The translations under genes and the position numbers were made by a program. Shown piece by piece: positions 8,580 through 16,525 of a stretch of DNA of 64,000 bases (its first letter is position 1; every line of letters begins with the position of its first letter). The notes beneath the pieces were generated by a model. The model was given only the letters and a program-made list of their open reading frames with translations. It was not told where the DNA came from and did no database searches. The stretch covers positions 1 through 64,000 of the forward strand of contig CASEMX010000014.1 of NCBI GenBank assembly GCA_949289155.1. Reading direction: 5' to 3'. The DNA comes from an uncultured Parabacteroides sp. Its GTDB lineage: Bacteria; Bacteroidota; Bacteroidia; Bacteroidales; Tannerellaceae.

Positions 8580-10766
8580 ATGACAATACAGGAAATTACT
8601 AAAGCGTATAACCGCATCATCGGCCGATTGGATAGTAAAGAGTTGAAGAATGCATTTGATGATTTGCAGGGCCTGATGGCAGGAACTAACCAATATGCCT
8701 TCCAAGATAAACTGAATGAGTTGCAGGATACCTATAAATATATGCTCCGTTATCGCATGGATGGGGTGCAAGACCCGATGCAACGGCAGATTTACCAGCA
8801 AATCCAGTCCTCGGCGTATGAGTTGGCAGATACATTGAAGCAAAAAGCGTTGGCAGTCGATTCGCCGTTGAGTTTTTATAGCCGGAGACGTGCGTTCAAG
8901 ATGCAACCGTCGGTTTCTTTTAAACAAATACACCAGATTTTGTCGAAAAACCGGGATATCGAGCTGCTCTCAGGGGATATTACTGCCAAGAAGCAGCTGG
9001 AGGCGGAGGTGCTTGTCCTGTTTAATAAAATCTGGCTCTCCGGATTCCTGGTCACTGAGGAGAAAATCGATATCCAAGATATATTGCACGACAGAGAATT
9101 GCCGTATAGCGTGGGTTGCCAAATCGTCTCTGCGCTGTTATTGGGATTGGAAGAGGCGTTCGACAAGGAGAAGATGCTGCTACTGTTCGATGCGGCGGAG
9201 AATCCTGAGCAGGAGGTATCGGCGCGTGCCTTTGTCGCGTTGCTGATTATCCTTTATAAATACAGGAAGCGGACGGAGCTGTATCCGCAAATCGGGAATC
9301 GCTTGAATGCGCTGGCTGAAACGAATCCGGCATTCCCGCGTATCGTACAAACCATCACGCTGCGGTTTATTTTGGCGCGGGAAACCGAAAAAATTTCTCG
9401 TAAGCTACAGGATGAAATCCTTCCGGAGATGATGAAGCTGGACCCGATTATCGGGAAGAAGCTTAATTTGAAAGATTTGACGCCGGACGCGTTGAGCAAC
9501 GAGATGAATCCGGAATGGCAGGATGCGCTGTTCTCGAATAAAGAATTGAACCAGAAGATGGCGGAGTTCAGCGAGCTCCAGATGGAAGGGGCGGATGTGC
9601 TGCATTCGACCTTCGTGCATCTGAAGAATTACCCCTTCTTCCGCGAGGTGGGCAACTGGTTCCTTCCTTTTTCCCTCTCTTCGTTGATTGACGGGGAGGA
9701 GGATAGCCAATTTAATTCGACTTGGCAACTGATTGATGCCATGACGCAGGCGTCTTATATGTGCAATTCGGATAAGTATTCTCTTTTCTTCAGCATGAAG
9801 CAGTTTGCGAAAGAGGCGCGTGGCTTGGTGGAGCAACAGGTCAACCACGAGTTAGCGGAATATGTCCAGCAAAATAAGGAGGAGCTTATCGGGAACCGCC
9901 CGGCGTTGGAGTTGATTGTCGGGGAATATGTGCAGGATTTGTACCGCTTCCATAAATTATACCCGTCCCACCTGGATTTTGACGATATATTCACCTATCC
10001 GCTGGATTTCCATAACCTGCCGGTGTTGAAGCCTTTCATTTCCGATGCGGAAAGTCTGACGGCCATCGCAGAGTATTATTTGCGCAAGAATTATTTCCAA
10101 GATGCCTTGGTGATTTACCGGCGTTTGCTGGATGAGCATTCGGAGAACGACGTGCTGTATCAGAAATCCGGGTATTGCCGGCAGATGAGCGGGGATATCG
10201 AGGGGGCATTGAAGGACTATCTTCATGCTGATTTGCTGAATCCGCAGAGCAAGTGGGTCATCCGCCGCATTGCCGGGTGCTACCGTACGTTGAAGCAGCC
10301 GGAAAAGGCCTTGGAATATTACCACCGTTACGAGGCCTTGAGCCCGAAGAACCTGTCGGTGCAAATCAGCATCGGCCATTGCCATTTGGAGCTGAAGAAT
10401 TATAGCGAGGCGTTGAAGTATTTCTTTAAGGTGGATTATTTGGATACGGAAAGCCATAAGGCATGGCGGCCTATCGCTTGGTGTTCGTTCCTGACGGGCA
10501 AATATGACCAAGCGCGGAATTATTATAAGAAGATTCTGGACCATCAGCCGACGATGCAAGACTATTTGAATGCCGGGCATACGGAATGGGTTTTGCAAAA
10601 TATGAATGCCGCGTTGGAGTATTACCGGAAGGCGGTCCGGGAGGAGAAGGGCGATTGGTCCAAGTTCTATGAGCAGTTCGAGCAGGATGTGCCGGATTTG
10701 AAGAATGCCGGGGTGGAAGAGGAGGAGATTCCTCTGGTCTTGGACGAACTGCGGTATCGCTTATGA
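8580..10766 (+). CDS. Large tetratricopeptide-repeat protein
   Basis: A 728-residue soluble protein without signal peptide. The C-terminal third (about 500-690) has successive TPR-type helical pairs (for example AIAEYYLRKNYFQDALVIY, SGDIEGALKDYLHADLLNP, YRTLKQPEKALEYYHRY). The N-terminal two thirds are helical and not recognised. The start at 8580 follows from the promoter box at 8551. TPR proteins are scaffolds; no partner can be named from context. Its stop codon lies inside the first unit of repeat array C. Confidence 0.75.
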   Translation: MTIQEITKAYNRIIGRLDSKELKNAFDDLQGLMAGTNQYAFQDKLNELQDTYKYMLRYRMDGVQDPMQRQIYQQIQSSAYELADTLKQKALAVDSPLSFYSRRRAFKMQPSVSFKQIHQILSKNRDIELLSGDITAKKQLEAEVLVLFNKIWLSGFLVTEEKIDIQDILHDRELPYSVGCQIVSALLLGLEEAFDKEKMLLLFDAAENPEQEVSARAFVALLIILYKYRKRTELYPQIGNRLNALAETNPAFPRIVQTITLRFILARETEKISRKLQDEILPEMMKLDPIIGKKLNLKDLTPDALSNEMNPEWQDALFSNKELNQKMAEFSELQMEGADVLHSTFVHLKNYPFFREVGNWFLPFSLSSLIDGEEDSQFNSTWQLIDAMTQASYMCNSDKYSLFFSMKQFAKEARGLVEQQVNHELAEYVQQNKEELIGNRPALELIVGEYVQDLYRFHKLYPSHLDFDDIFTYPLDFHNLPVLKPFISDAESLTAIAEYYLRKNYFQDALVIYRRLLDEHSENDVLYQKSGYCRQMSGDIEGALKDYLHADLLNPQSKWVIRRIAGCYRTLKQPEKALEYYHRYEALSPKNLSVQISIGHCHLELKNYSEALKYFFKVDYLDTESHKAWRPIAWCSFLTGKYDQARNYYKKILDHQPTMQDYLNAGHTEWVLQNMNAALEYYRKAVREEKGDWSKFYEQFEQDVPDLKNAGVEEEEIPLVLDELRYRL

Positions 10767-11016
10767 AGCTTTCGAACGCTTTGATGGGGAAAAAGCAGGG
10801 CTTCTGAAGTGTTCGGAAGCTCTGTTGGCGAAAAAATAGGGCTTCTGAAGTGTTCAGAAGGAGTGTCTGCGGAAAAACTGCGCTTCTGAAGTGTTCGGAA
10901 GGAGAGTTTTTTGAAAAACATAGGTTCTGAAGTGTTCGGAAGGACTGTTTTTCCGGCGACAGGGCTTCCGAACACTTCAGAAGGTTGATTTTTTCAGCGA
11001 CAAGGCTTCCGAATCA
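10760..11016. repeat. Tandem array C, 41-bp units that switch orientation between convergent stop codons
   Basis: The core CTTCTGAAGTGTTCGGAAG is at 10801, 10842, 10883 and 10924, then appears as its complement at 10965 and 11006. All steps are exactly 41 bp. A degenerate first copy at 10760 includes the stop codon of the TPR gene, and the last copy includes the stop codon of the flavodoxin gene (11014-11016). The array therefore fills the whole space between the two convergent genes. Confidence 0.9.
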
Positions 11017-11580
11017 TTCCAATACTTCAGCCGTCCATTCGCGAATGGTACTTTCGCTTGCGCCATTCAGCAGTTTCCCTTTCCCGAAATTCAGCTCCGG
11101 ATAGCTCTGCTTGAGGAGCTTTACGCTATTCGAAATACTGCTTCCGCCGGAAGTGGCGAACGGGATGATGGTTTTCCCTTGCAAATCGTGCGCTTCGATG
11201 AATGAATTGATAATGCGCGGCGCGGCATCCCACCAGATGGGATAGCCCAAGAAGAGGACATCATAATTCGACAGGTCGTTTTTCTTCTCTTTCAAGGCAG
11301 GGCGCGCCTTCGGGTCGTTCATCTCGACAGAGCTTCTCGATTGCTTATTGTTCCAATTCAGGTCTGCGCCCGAATAGGCGGTTTCGGGAAGGATGCGGAA
11401 GAGTTCACCGCCTGTTACTTTCGCGATTTTCTCAGCAGCATTGGCGGTTGTGCCTGTAGCCGAGAAATAGGCAATCAGGATTTTCCCCGATTCATTCTTT
11501 TGCTCGTTGCTTTGCCGAGCAGACACAGTAGTACACATAGCGATAATAGCGAATAAAGTGAATAAAAATTTCGTTTTCAT
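11014..11580 (-). CDS. Exported flavodoxin
   Basis: A 188-residue protein with an N-terminal signal peptide (cleavage after about TVSA) and a flavodoxin domain: the FMN phosphate loop SATGTTANAAEK lies near residue 40, and GYPIWWDAAPRIINSF and PFATSGGSS match the other FMN contacts. Flavodoxins usually work in the cytoplasm; exported forms are frequent in Bacteroidota, with unknown electron partners. It is divergent from an AraC-type regulator, which may control it. Confidence 0.88.
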   Translation of the reverse strand: MKTKFLFTLFAIIAMCTTVSARQSNEQKNESGKILIAYFSATGTTANAAEKIAKVTGGELFRILPETAYSGADLNWNNKQSRSSVEMNDPKARPALKEKKNDLSNYDVLFLGYPIWWDAAPRIINSFIEAHDLQGKTIIPFATSGGSSISNSVKLLKQSYPELNFGKGKLLNGASESTIREWTAEVLE

Positions 11581-11614
11581 GCTGTTTATGATTTAAATAG
11601 ATTACTTTCGTCTG

Positions 11615-11622
11615 CAAAGATA
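11615..11622 (-). promoter_or_regulatory. -7 promoter box of the flavodoxin gene
   Basis: TATCTTTG on the minus strand, 34 bp before the ATG. Confidence 0.65.
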
Positions 11623-11772
11623 ACCGTCTGGGAGAGGGCAGGGGTGTATATAAATTACGGAGGAATGTACCTTATTTACAGAATATGCCTTTGTAGCGGG
11701 GGGAGTGCTTTTCCGGTTGAAAGGAAATGCGTAATTTTAGCTCGCAATTCAAACTCATAACTTTAAAGCAAT

Positions 11773-12669
11773 ATGAATGATATCATAAACATAGATTCGG
11801 TCGATGTATATAATAAGCTGTTTGGGCTGGAGACGTTACATCCGTTGGTAAGTGTGGTCGATTTGTCGGAAGCGAAAGGCTATCCGGAGCGCTTTACGGT
11901 GAACTATGGCATTTATGCGCTCTTCCTCAAAGACACGAAATGCGGGGACATCCGCTACGGAAAGCGGACGTACGATTATCAGGAGGGCTCGATAGTCAGT
12001 TTTGCTCCGGGACAGGTCGCTGAGGCGGAGATGTTGAAGGGCGTCCAACCGAAAGCACGCGGGATTTTGTTCCATCCGGATTTAATCAAGGGCACTTCAT
12101 TGGGGCAGGAAATCCGGACCTATTCCTTTTTCTCCTATAATTCTTCGGAGGCATTGCATCTCTCGGAAGAGGAGAAGCGGATTATTCTGGATTGCTTGGA
12201 TAAGGTGAAGATGGAGCTGGCGCATCCGATAGACAAGCTGAGCAAGCGGCTGATAGCGCGAAATATCCAGCTGCTGTTGGATTATTGCATGCGCTTCTAC
12301 AATCGGCAGTTTGAGACGCGCACGGAATCGAACCGGGATGTGCTGACACGGTTCGAGGCATTGCTCGAAGATTATTTCCAAAGCGAGAAGACCCAGACGG
12401 TAGGGCTGCCGACCGTGAAATATTTTGCCGATAAAGTATTCCTCTCGCCTAATTATTTCGGCGACTTAATCAAGAAAGAGACCGGAAAGACGGCGCAGGA
12501 GTATATCCAGAACAAGTTGATTGATGTCGCAAAAGAGATGATTGTCGGGACGGATAAGACGGTGAGCCAGATTGCGTATGACTTAGGATTCCAATATTCG
12601 CAACATTTTAACCGGATATTCAAGAAGAATGTCGGATATACGCCGAGTGAGTATAGGAAGTTGAACTGA
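11773..12669 (+). CDS. AraC family transcriptional regulator
   Basis: A 298-residue regulator. Residues 1-170 form a cupin-like sensor domain, and the last 100 residues contain two helix-turn-helix motifs (VKYFADKVFLSPNYFGDLIK and QIAYDLGFQYSQHFNRIFKK, ending VGYTPSEYR). Its divergent neighbour is the exported flavodoxin and the 190-bp gap could hold shared operators, but I see no clear dyad. This arrangement is common for AraC regulators of reductases. Confidence 0.9.
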   Translation: MNDIINIDSVDVYNKLFGLETLHPLVSVVDLSEAKGYPERFTVNYGIYALFLKDTKCGDIRYGKRTYDYQEGSIVSFAPGQVAEAEMLKGVQPKARGILFHPDLIKGTSLGQEIRTYSFFSYNSSEALHLSEEEKRIILDCLDKVKMELAHPIDKLSKRLIARNIQLLLDYCMRFYNRQFETRTESNRDVLTRFEALLEDYFQSEKTQTVGLPTVKYFADKVFLSPNYFGDLIKKETGKTAQEYIQNKLIDVAKEMIVGTDKTVSQIAYDLGFQYSQHFNRIFKKNVGYTPSEYRKLN

Positions 12670-12685
12670 AACCGGCGGATGGAGT

Positions 12686-13273
12686 TCAGGTATTTGGTTC
12701 GTTTCCGGAGATATATCCGTTCATGATAGCGTAGAATGTGAGTCCGGAAACGGTTTTGATGCCTAACTTGGCGGTGATGTTTTTCCGATGGGAGAGTACG
12801 GTGTTCAGGCTGATGTTCAGATGGTCGGCGATTTCCTTGTTGGTATATCCGGATACGACTTGTTGCAGTACATTTATCTCCCGCGAGGAGAGCGCTTTGT
12901 TGTTTTCTGCCGGCGAATGGGCATCTGTGGAGAGCAAAGGTTCGATTTGTTCGATGAATTGTTCGATAGGCACATCCGTCGCCAGCAGGTTCAGATTGCC
13001 GGATAGGGGAGGCTGGCAGGTATTCCCGGTTTTCCCGTCGAGCAAGATGAATGTTTTGGTACGTCGAGGCAGGAAGAAATCGATATTTCGCAGGAAGAAC
13101 TCCATATCGGTGAAGTAGAAATCGAACATATCCGCCGATTCCCGATTGAAACTCCGCTCATTGGCGAATCGGGCGACCGTCACGGGCACAAAATATTCTT
13201 TCAGCAGGTTCTCCAATCCGAATGCCTGCAGCGTATCCGGCAGTAAAATGGCAATTTGTTTGTCTCGTGTCAT
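12686..13273 (-). CDS. LuxR-type transcriptional regulator with a receiver-like domain
   Basis: A 195-residue protein. The C-terminal 65 residues are a LuxR/FixJ helix-turn-helix (LSSREINVLQQVVSGYTNKE, then IADHLNISLNTVLSHRKNI). The N-terminal 115 residues look like a divergent receiver fold, but without a clear set of acidic pocket residues, so phosphorylation is doubtful. It starts 13 bp after the hemerythrin-like gene, so the two are cotranscribed; the upstream protein may set its activity. Confidence 0.8.
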   Translation of the reverse strand: MTRDKQIAILLPDTLQAFGLENLLKEYFVPVTVARFANERSFNRESADMFDFYFTDMEFFLRNIDFFLPRRTKTFILLDGKTGNTCQPPLSGNLNLLATDVPIEQFIEQIEPLLSTDAHSPAENNKALSSREINVLQQVVSGYTNKEIADHLNISLNTVLSHRKNITAKLGIKTVSGLTFYAIMNGYISGNEPNT

Positions 13274-13286
13274 AGCTCAGGCGGTT

Positions 13287-14000
13287 TTATTCTTGATTTG
13301 CTTGCTTCATTTGTTGGATGATGGGCTGTAGAATACGGTAGCGAATCCGGTTGTGCTGCTTCATGTCCTTTTCCAAGCTGCTGATGGCAAAGATAACGGC
13401 ATAACAAAGGTTGTCGTTATATTCGCCGGATAGATGTTTAATCATAATGCGCTTCAGGTCAGTCAACAGGGCTTCGGCATTTTCTTCATTGTTCTCTTTC
13501 CCTGTCTGAGGCAGCTCTTCAGTTGCATCGAACGACGAATCGGACGCCACCTTCCGGCTCAGTTCCAAACAATAAGGGAACCATTTTTGTTCGTCCTTCT
13601 CTATTTGTGCGACCAGCTGTTCCTTAAAAGACTGGAAGAATTTGCCGATTAAAGCCAAGGTCTTGTTCCCCGGAGTGCTTTTGGCAATAAACGACTCCAA
13701 GTGGCGGGAAATATTCGGCAGCTGATAGCGAAGATAATATTGGTAGGTCTTGTTTAGGTAGTCGATAATCTGTGAAAGATGGAAGGCTTTCAATCGCTTC
13801 TCAGGAAAATATTCTTCATTCAGAAAGGTATTGATAATAATCAGCAGGAAATCACTGTCCAATTGGTGTTCTTCGCATACTTCGCGGATGGATTTATCCT
13901 TCAGTCCTAAGCGAATCCCCAATCGGTTAATTACAGGAATGAGTGAAGGGTGCGATTCCACCACTTCACTCATTGGCATATGGGATTGTATTAACGACAT
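13287..14000 (-). CDS. DUF542/hemerythrin-like protein
   Basis: A 237-residue helical protein. The N-terminus (VVESHPSLIPVINRLGIRLG) resembles the DUF542/ScdA segment found in front of di-iron repair proteins (RIC/YtfE), but without its Cys-Cys pair. The rest looks like a four-helix hemerythrin domain, with candidate ligands at HLSQIIDYL, ISRHLE, IEKDEQKW and IKHLSGEY. The ligand set is not fully canonical, so iron binding is an inference. Its ATG follows the isomerase stop by 1 bp and a LuxR gene follows, which suggests an oxygen or nitric-oxide sensing pair. Confidence 0.65.
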   Translation of the reverse strand: MSLIQSHMPMSEVVESHPSLIPVINRLGIRLGLKDKSIREVCEEHQLDSDFLLIIINTFLNEEYFPEKRLKAFHLSQIIDYLNKTYQYYLRYQLPNISRHLESFIAKSTPGNKTLALIGKFFQSFKEQLVAQIEKDEQKWFPYCLELSRKVASDSSFDATEELPQTGKENNEENAEALLTDLKRIMIKHLSGEYNDNLCYAVIFAISSLEKDMKQHNRIRYRILQPIIQQMKQANQE

Positions 14001-14001
14001 A

Positions 14002-14955
14002 TCAAGCCTCTTCCCATTGTTTGCGCAACAGATTCAGCGCATTGACTACAGCAGCGGCTTTATCTTCGCTTTGGCATCCGCATTCGAAGCTTACATATTT
14101 ATTATAGCCGATAGCTTTCAGTCCTTTAAAGCCTTCTACATAATTATCTGCCTCACCATCTTCGCCCGGCATACTGCGCCGTTTCAAACTGGCTACGTGC
14201 ACATGTTGCAAATATTCGCCTGCTGAGATGAATGCGCCCATATCGGAAGTCTCTTCCCAAGACATGTGCCAGAAATCGCCCATGCAGCGGACGCCCGGAT
14301 TGTTAATGTCCCGACAAAGCGAAGCGGCATCTGCCACTTGACGCAAATAAAATGCCTCTTTGCGATTGAGCGGCTCGAAGATAACGGTTGTCCCGTGTTG
14401 CTGGGCAAAGTTGCCTAACTCATTGAATTGTTCGCACAAGAAATCTCTCGTTTCCTGCGTGTGCGGCATGCAGGGCTTTTGTCCGTTGAATGCCGGAACG
14501 ATGATTACACCGACTGAACCTAATTCGCCGGCAGCGGCTAAAATCTCTTTCATCGTGTCCATACATTCTTGGCGAACCTTCGGGTCGGTCGATAGAATGA
14601 ATCCTTTGAATCCGGCGCAGATAGCACTGATTTTAATGTTCCTGCCATTTAATGCCTGCTTCAGTTCGTTTACTCGTTTTGCAAGGTCGCCTCCTCCCGG
14701 TTCAAGGCCAACTACACCGTTCTTTTCCATGAAATCCAACTTTTCATTGAGGCTTTCACCGGGAGCAACGCCCTCCTGCAGAGAAAGATTCAGTTGGGCT
14801 GACGGTTTATATTCAATTCCTGCTAAGGGAGTAGTGGCTGCAGCCGATTCTGTCGTCGTCGATTTTCCGGTACAAGCCGCAAATGCGGTGCTTCCTGCTG
14901 CCAATGCTGCTCCAGAAATTCCGACTTTCAGGAAATTTCGTCTATTAAGTGTCAT
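14002..14955 (-). CDS. Tat-exported sugar phosphate isomerase/epimerase-like TIM-barrel protein
   Basis: A 317-residue protein of the AP-endonuclease-2/xylose isomerase-like superfamily, close to hydroxypyruvate-isomerase-type proteins. A twin-arginine motif NRRNFLK opens the chain and AFAAC near residue 28 is a lipobox, so it is probably a periplasmic lipoprotein. Metal-ligand candidates are the Glu in VIFEPLNRKE, the Asp/His in MGDFWHMSWE, the His in QHVHVASLKR and the Glu in VSFECGCQ. The start at 14955 puts the Tat motif at the N-terminus; a longer frame to 15054 runs into an inverted repeat. It may isomerise or cleave an oxidised sugar made by its neighbour. Confidence 0.82.
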   Translation of the reverse strand: MTLNRRNFLKVGISGAALAAGSTAFAACTGKSTTTESAAATTPLAGIEYKPSAQLNLSLQEGVAPGESLNEKLDFMEKNGVVGLEPGGGDLAKRVNELKQALNGRNIKISAICAGFKGFILSTDPKVRQECMDTMKEILAAAGELGSVGVIIVPAFNGQKPCMPHTQETRDFLCEQFNELGNFAQQHGTTVIFEPLNRKEAFYLRQVADAASLCRDINNPGVRCMGDFWHMSWEETSDMGAFISAGEYLQHVHVASLKRRSMPGEDGEADNYVEGFKGLKAIGYNKYVSFECGCQSEDKAAAVVNALNLLRKQWEEA

Positions 14956-15011
14956 GATTTTTTTTAGTTTATGAGTTCGTGGGTTAATGAGTTTTGCCGT
15001 GAAAGGCATTA

Positions 15012-15075
15012 CAATTGGGAAATAACCGAACTTGTCAGGAGAAATACCCAACAAATTCGGTATGATTTCCCATTG
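15012..15075. repeat. Inverted repeat inside the redox operon
   Basis: CAATTGGGAAAT...ACCGAA (15012-15030) is inverted at 15055-15075 (TTCGGT...ATTTCCCATTG) with a 24-base loop. It lies in the 139-bp gap between the oxidoreductase and isomerase genes. No T-run follows, so it looks more like an RNA-stability or regulatory hairpin than a terminator. Confidence 0.6.
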
Positions 15076-15094
15076 TTGTCATGAAAGAATTCGA

Positions 15095-16483
15095 TTATTT
15101 TTTATCGATGGGCTTTCCCGGAACCGGAACAACGAATCCGCTCATGTCCATCTTGCCTAAGTTCAAATCTTTCGGCGTATAATCCAGAGCAGAGGCGGTC
15201 ATTGCGTCCCAAGTTGTCTCAGCTCCTGTGTAAGCCGATTCGCGTCCCATGATAGCTGCCATGTTTGGAACAGCTGTTTCGCTGGCTTGTTCTATCGGCT
15301 TATTTGCCCGGATGCAATTAATCCAGTTCACATGCTCCAAAGTATATGGGTCGGTCTGTTTATAGGTATTCTTTTCTGCGTCGAAGTCATACTTCCAAAG
15401 CACATTTCCTGCCAAGTCTTTAATCTCCATTGTCGAGCTGTCCCACGAACCTTTCGTCCCTTGGATAAATTCGCTTACATTATTGGCACAGCCATCGATT
15501 TGGCGGCACATGCTATGCAAGTGGATACCGTTTTCCATGGTGAAGTCCACACTGAAATTATCGTATTGGTCTCCGGTCAGACGGCGTTGGCGAGAACCGA
15601 ATCCGACTGCTTTCACCGGTTTTAATCCGCTAAACCAAGTAAAGACGTCGATATTATGTACGTGCTGTTCGACAATATGGTCGCCTGACAACCATTTCCA
15701 GTTTACCCAGTCCTTAATCATCCATTCGCAATCGCTCCATCCTGCCTGACGTTCGCGATACCACAGCATGCTCTGGTTCCAATAAACGATACCGCCGGTG
15801 ATTTCGCCAATCATGCCTTCCATGACTTTCTTATACGACTCGACGTAACTGCGCTGATGGTGACGTTGCGTTCCCGTAACGACGCACAAATTCTTTGCTT
15901 TAGCCTGTTTTGCCGTAGCCATAATTGTACGATAGCCGATGGGGTCAACACAAATCGGTTTTTCCAAGAAGCAATGTTTGTTCTTTTCTACGGCATATTT
16001 GAAATGTTCCGGGCGGAATACGGGAGGAGTAGCCACGATAACCACATCGACACCGCTATCGATAACCTGTTTGTAGGCATCCAATCCTACAAAACGCTTG
16101 TCTGCCGGGATATCGATATTCTTTTCTTTCTTCAATTTGTCGGCCAGTTCGTCCACTCTTTCCTTGAATGTGTCGCCCAAAGCCACGATGGTAACTCCGT
16201 TTGCCGCAGCAAGGAAATTGAATGCCGCACCCGAGCCGCGTCCGCCGCACCCGATGATTCCGGCTTTCAGTTCTTTTCCATCAGTTGCCATATCCGGCAA
16301 TTCGGGGATGTAATACGTTCCCGGTTCTTTCAATGCCTTTTGAGCATTTGAACCGGCGTTGTTTCCGCCACTGCAAGAAGTTAATACTGTTGCAGCGCTT
16401 CCGCCGCCGATTGCACTCAAGGCTCCGGCCATTGCTGTGCTTTTCAAGAATGACCGTCTGCTAATTCCACTATTCTTTTTCAT
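15095..16483 (-). CDS. Tat-exported Gfo/Idh/MocA family oxidoreductase
   Basis: A 462-residue protein. A twin-arginine motif (SRRSFLKS) and a lipobox-like VLTSC lie in the first 37 residues. The Rossmann loop AGIIGCGGRGSGAAF is near residue 73, and EKPICVDP near 174 is the diagnostic family motif. Exported members keep a tightly bound NAD and oxidise or cycle sugar hydroxyls, as in 3-keto sugar pathways of Bacteroidota and Planctomycetes. It sits 42 bp downstream of the multiheme cytochrome gene, so electrons might pass between them; that is an inference. Confidence 0.88.
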   Translation of the reverse strand: MKKNSGISRRSFLKSTAMAGALSAIGGGSAATVLTSCSGGNNAGSNAQKALKEPGTYYIPELPDMATDGKELKAGIIGCGGRGSGAAFNFLAAANGVTIVALGDTFKERVDELADKLKKEKNIDIPADKRFVGLDAYKQVIDSGVDVVIVATPPVFRPEHFKYAVEKNKHCFLEKPICVDPIGYRTIMATAKQAKAKNLCVVTGTQRHHQRSYVESYKKVMEGMIGEITGGIVYWNQSMLWYRERQAGWSDCEWMIKDWVNWKWLSGDHIVEQHVHNIDVFTWFSGLKPVKAVGFGSRQRRLTGDQYDNFSVDFTMENGIHLHSMCRQIDGCANNVSEFIQGTKGSWDSSTMEIKDLAGNVLWKYDFDAEKNTYKQTDPYTLEHVNWINCIRANKPIEQASETAVPNMAAIMGRESAYTGAETTWDAMTASALDYTPKDLNLGKMDMSGFVVPVPGKPIDKK

Positions 16484-16525
16484 AAATATTGTTTTTTAGT
16501 CAGCAATTATATTGGTTACTTTTGT

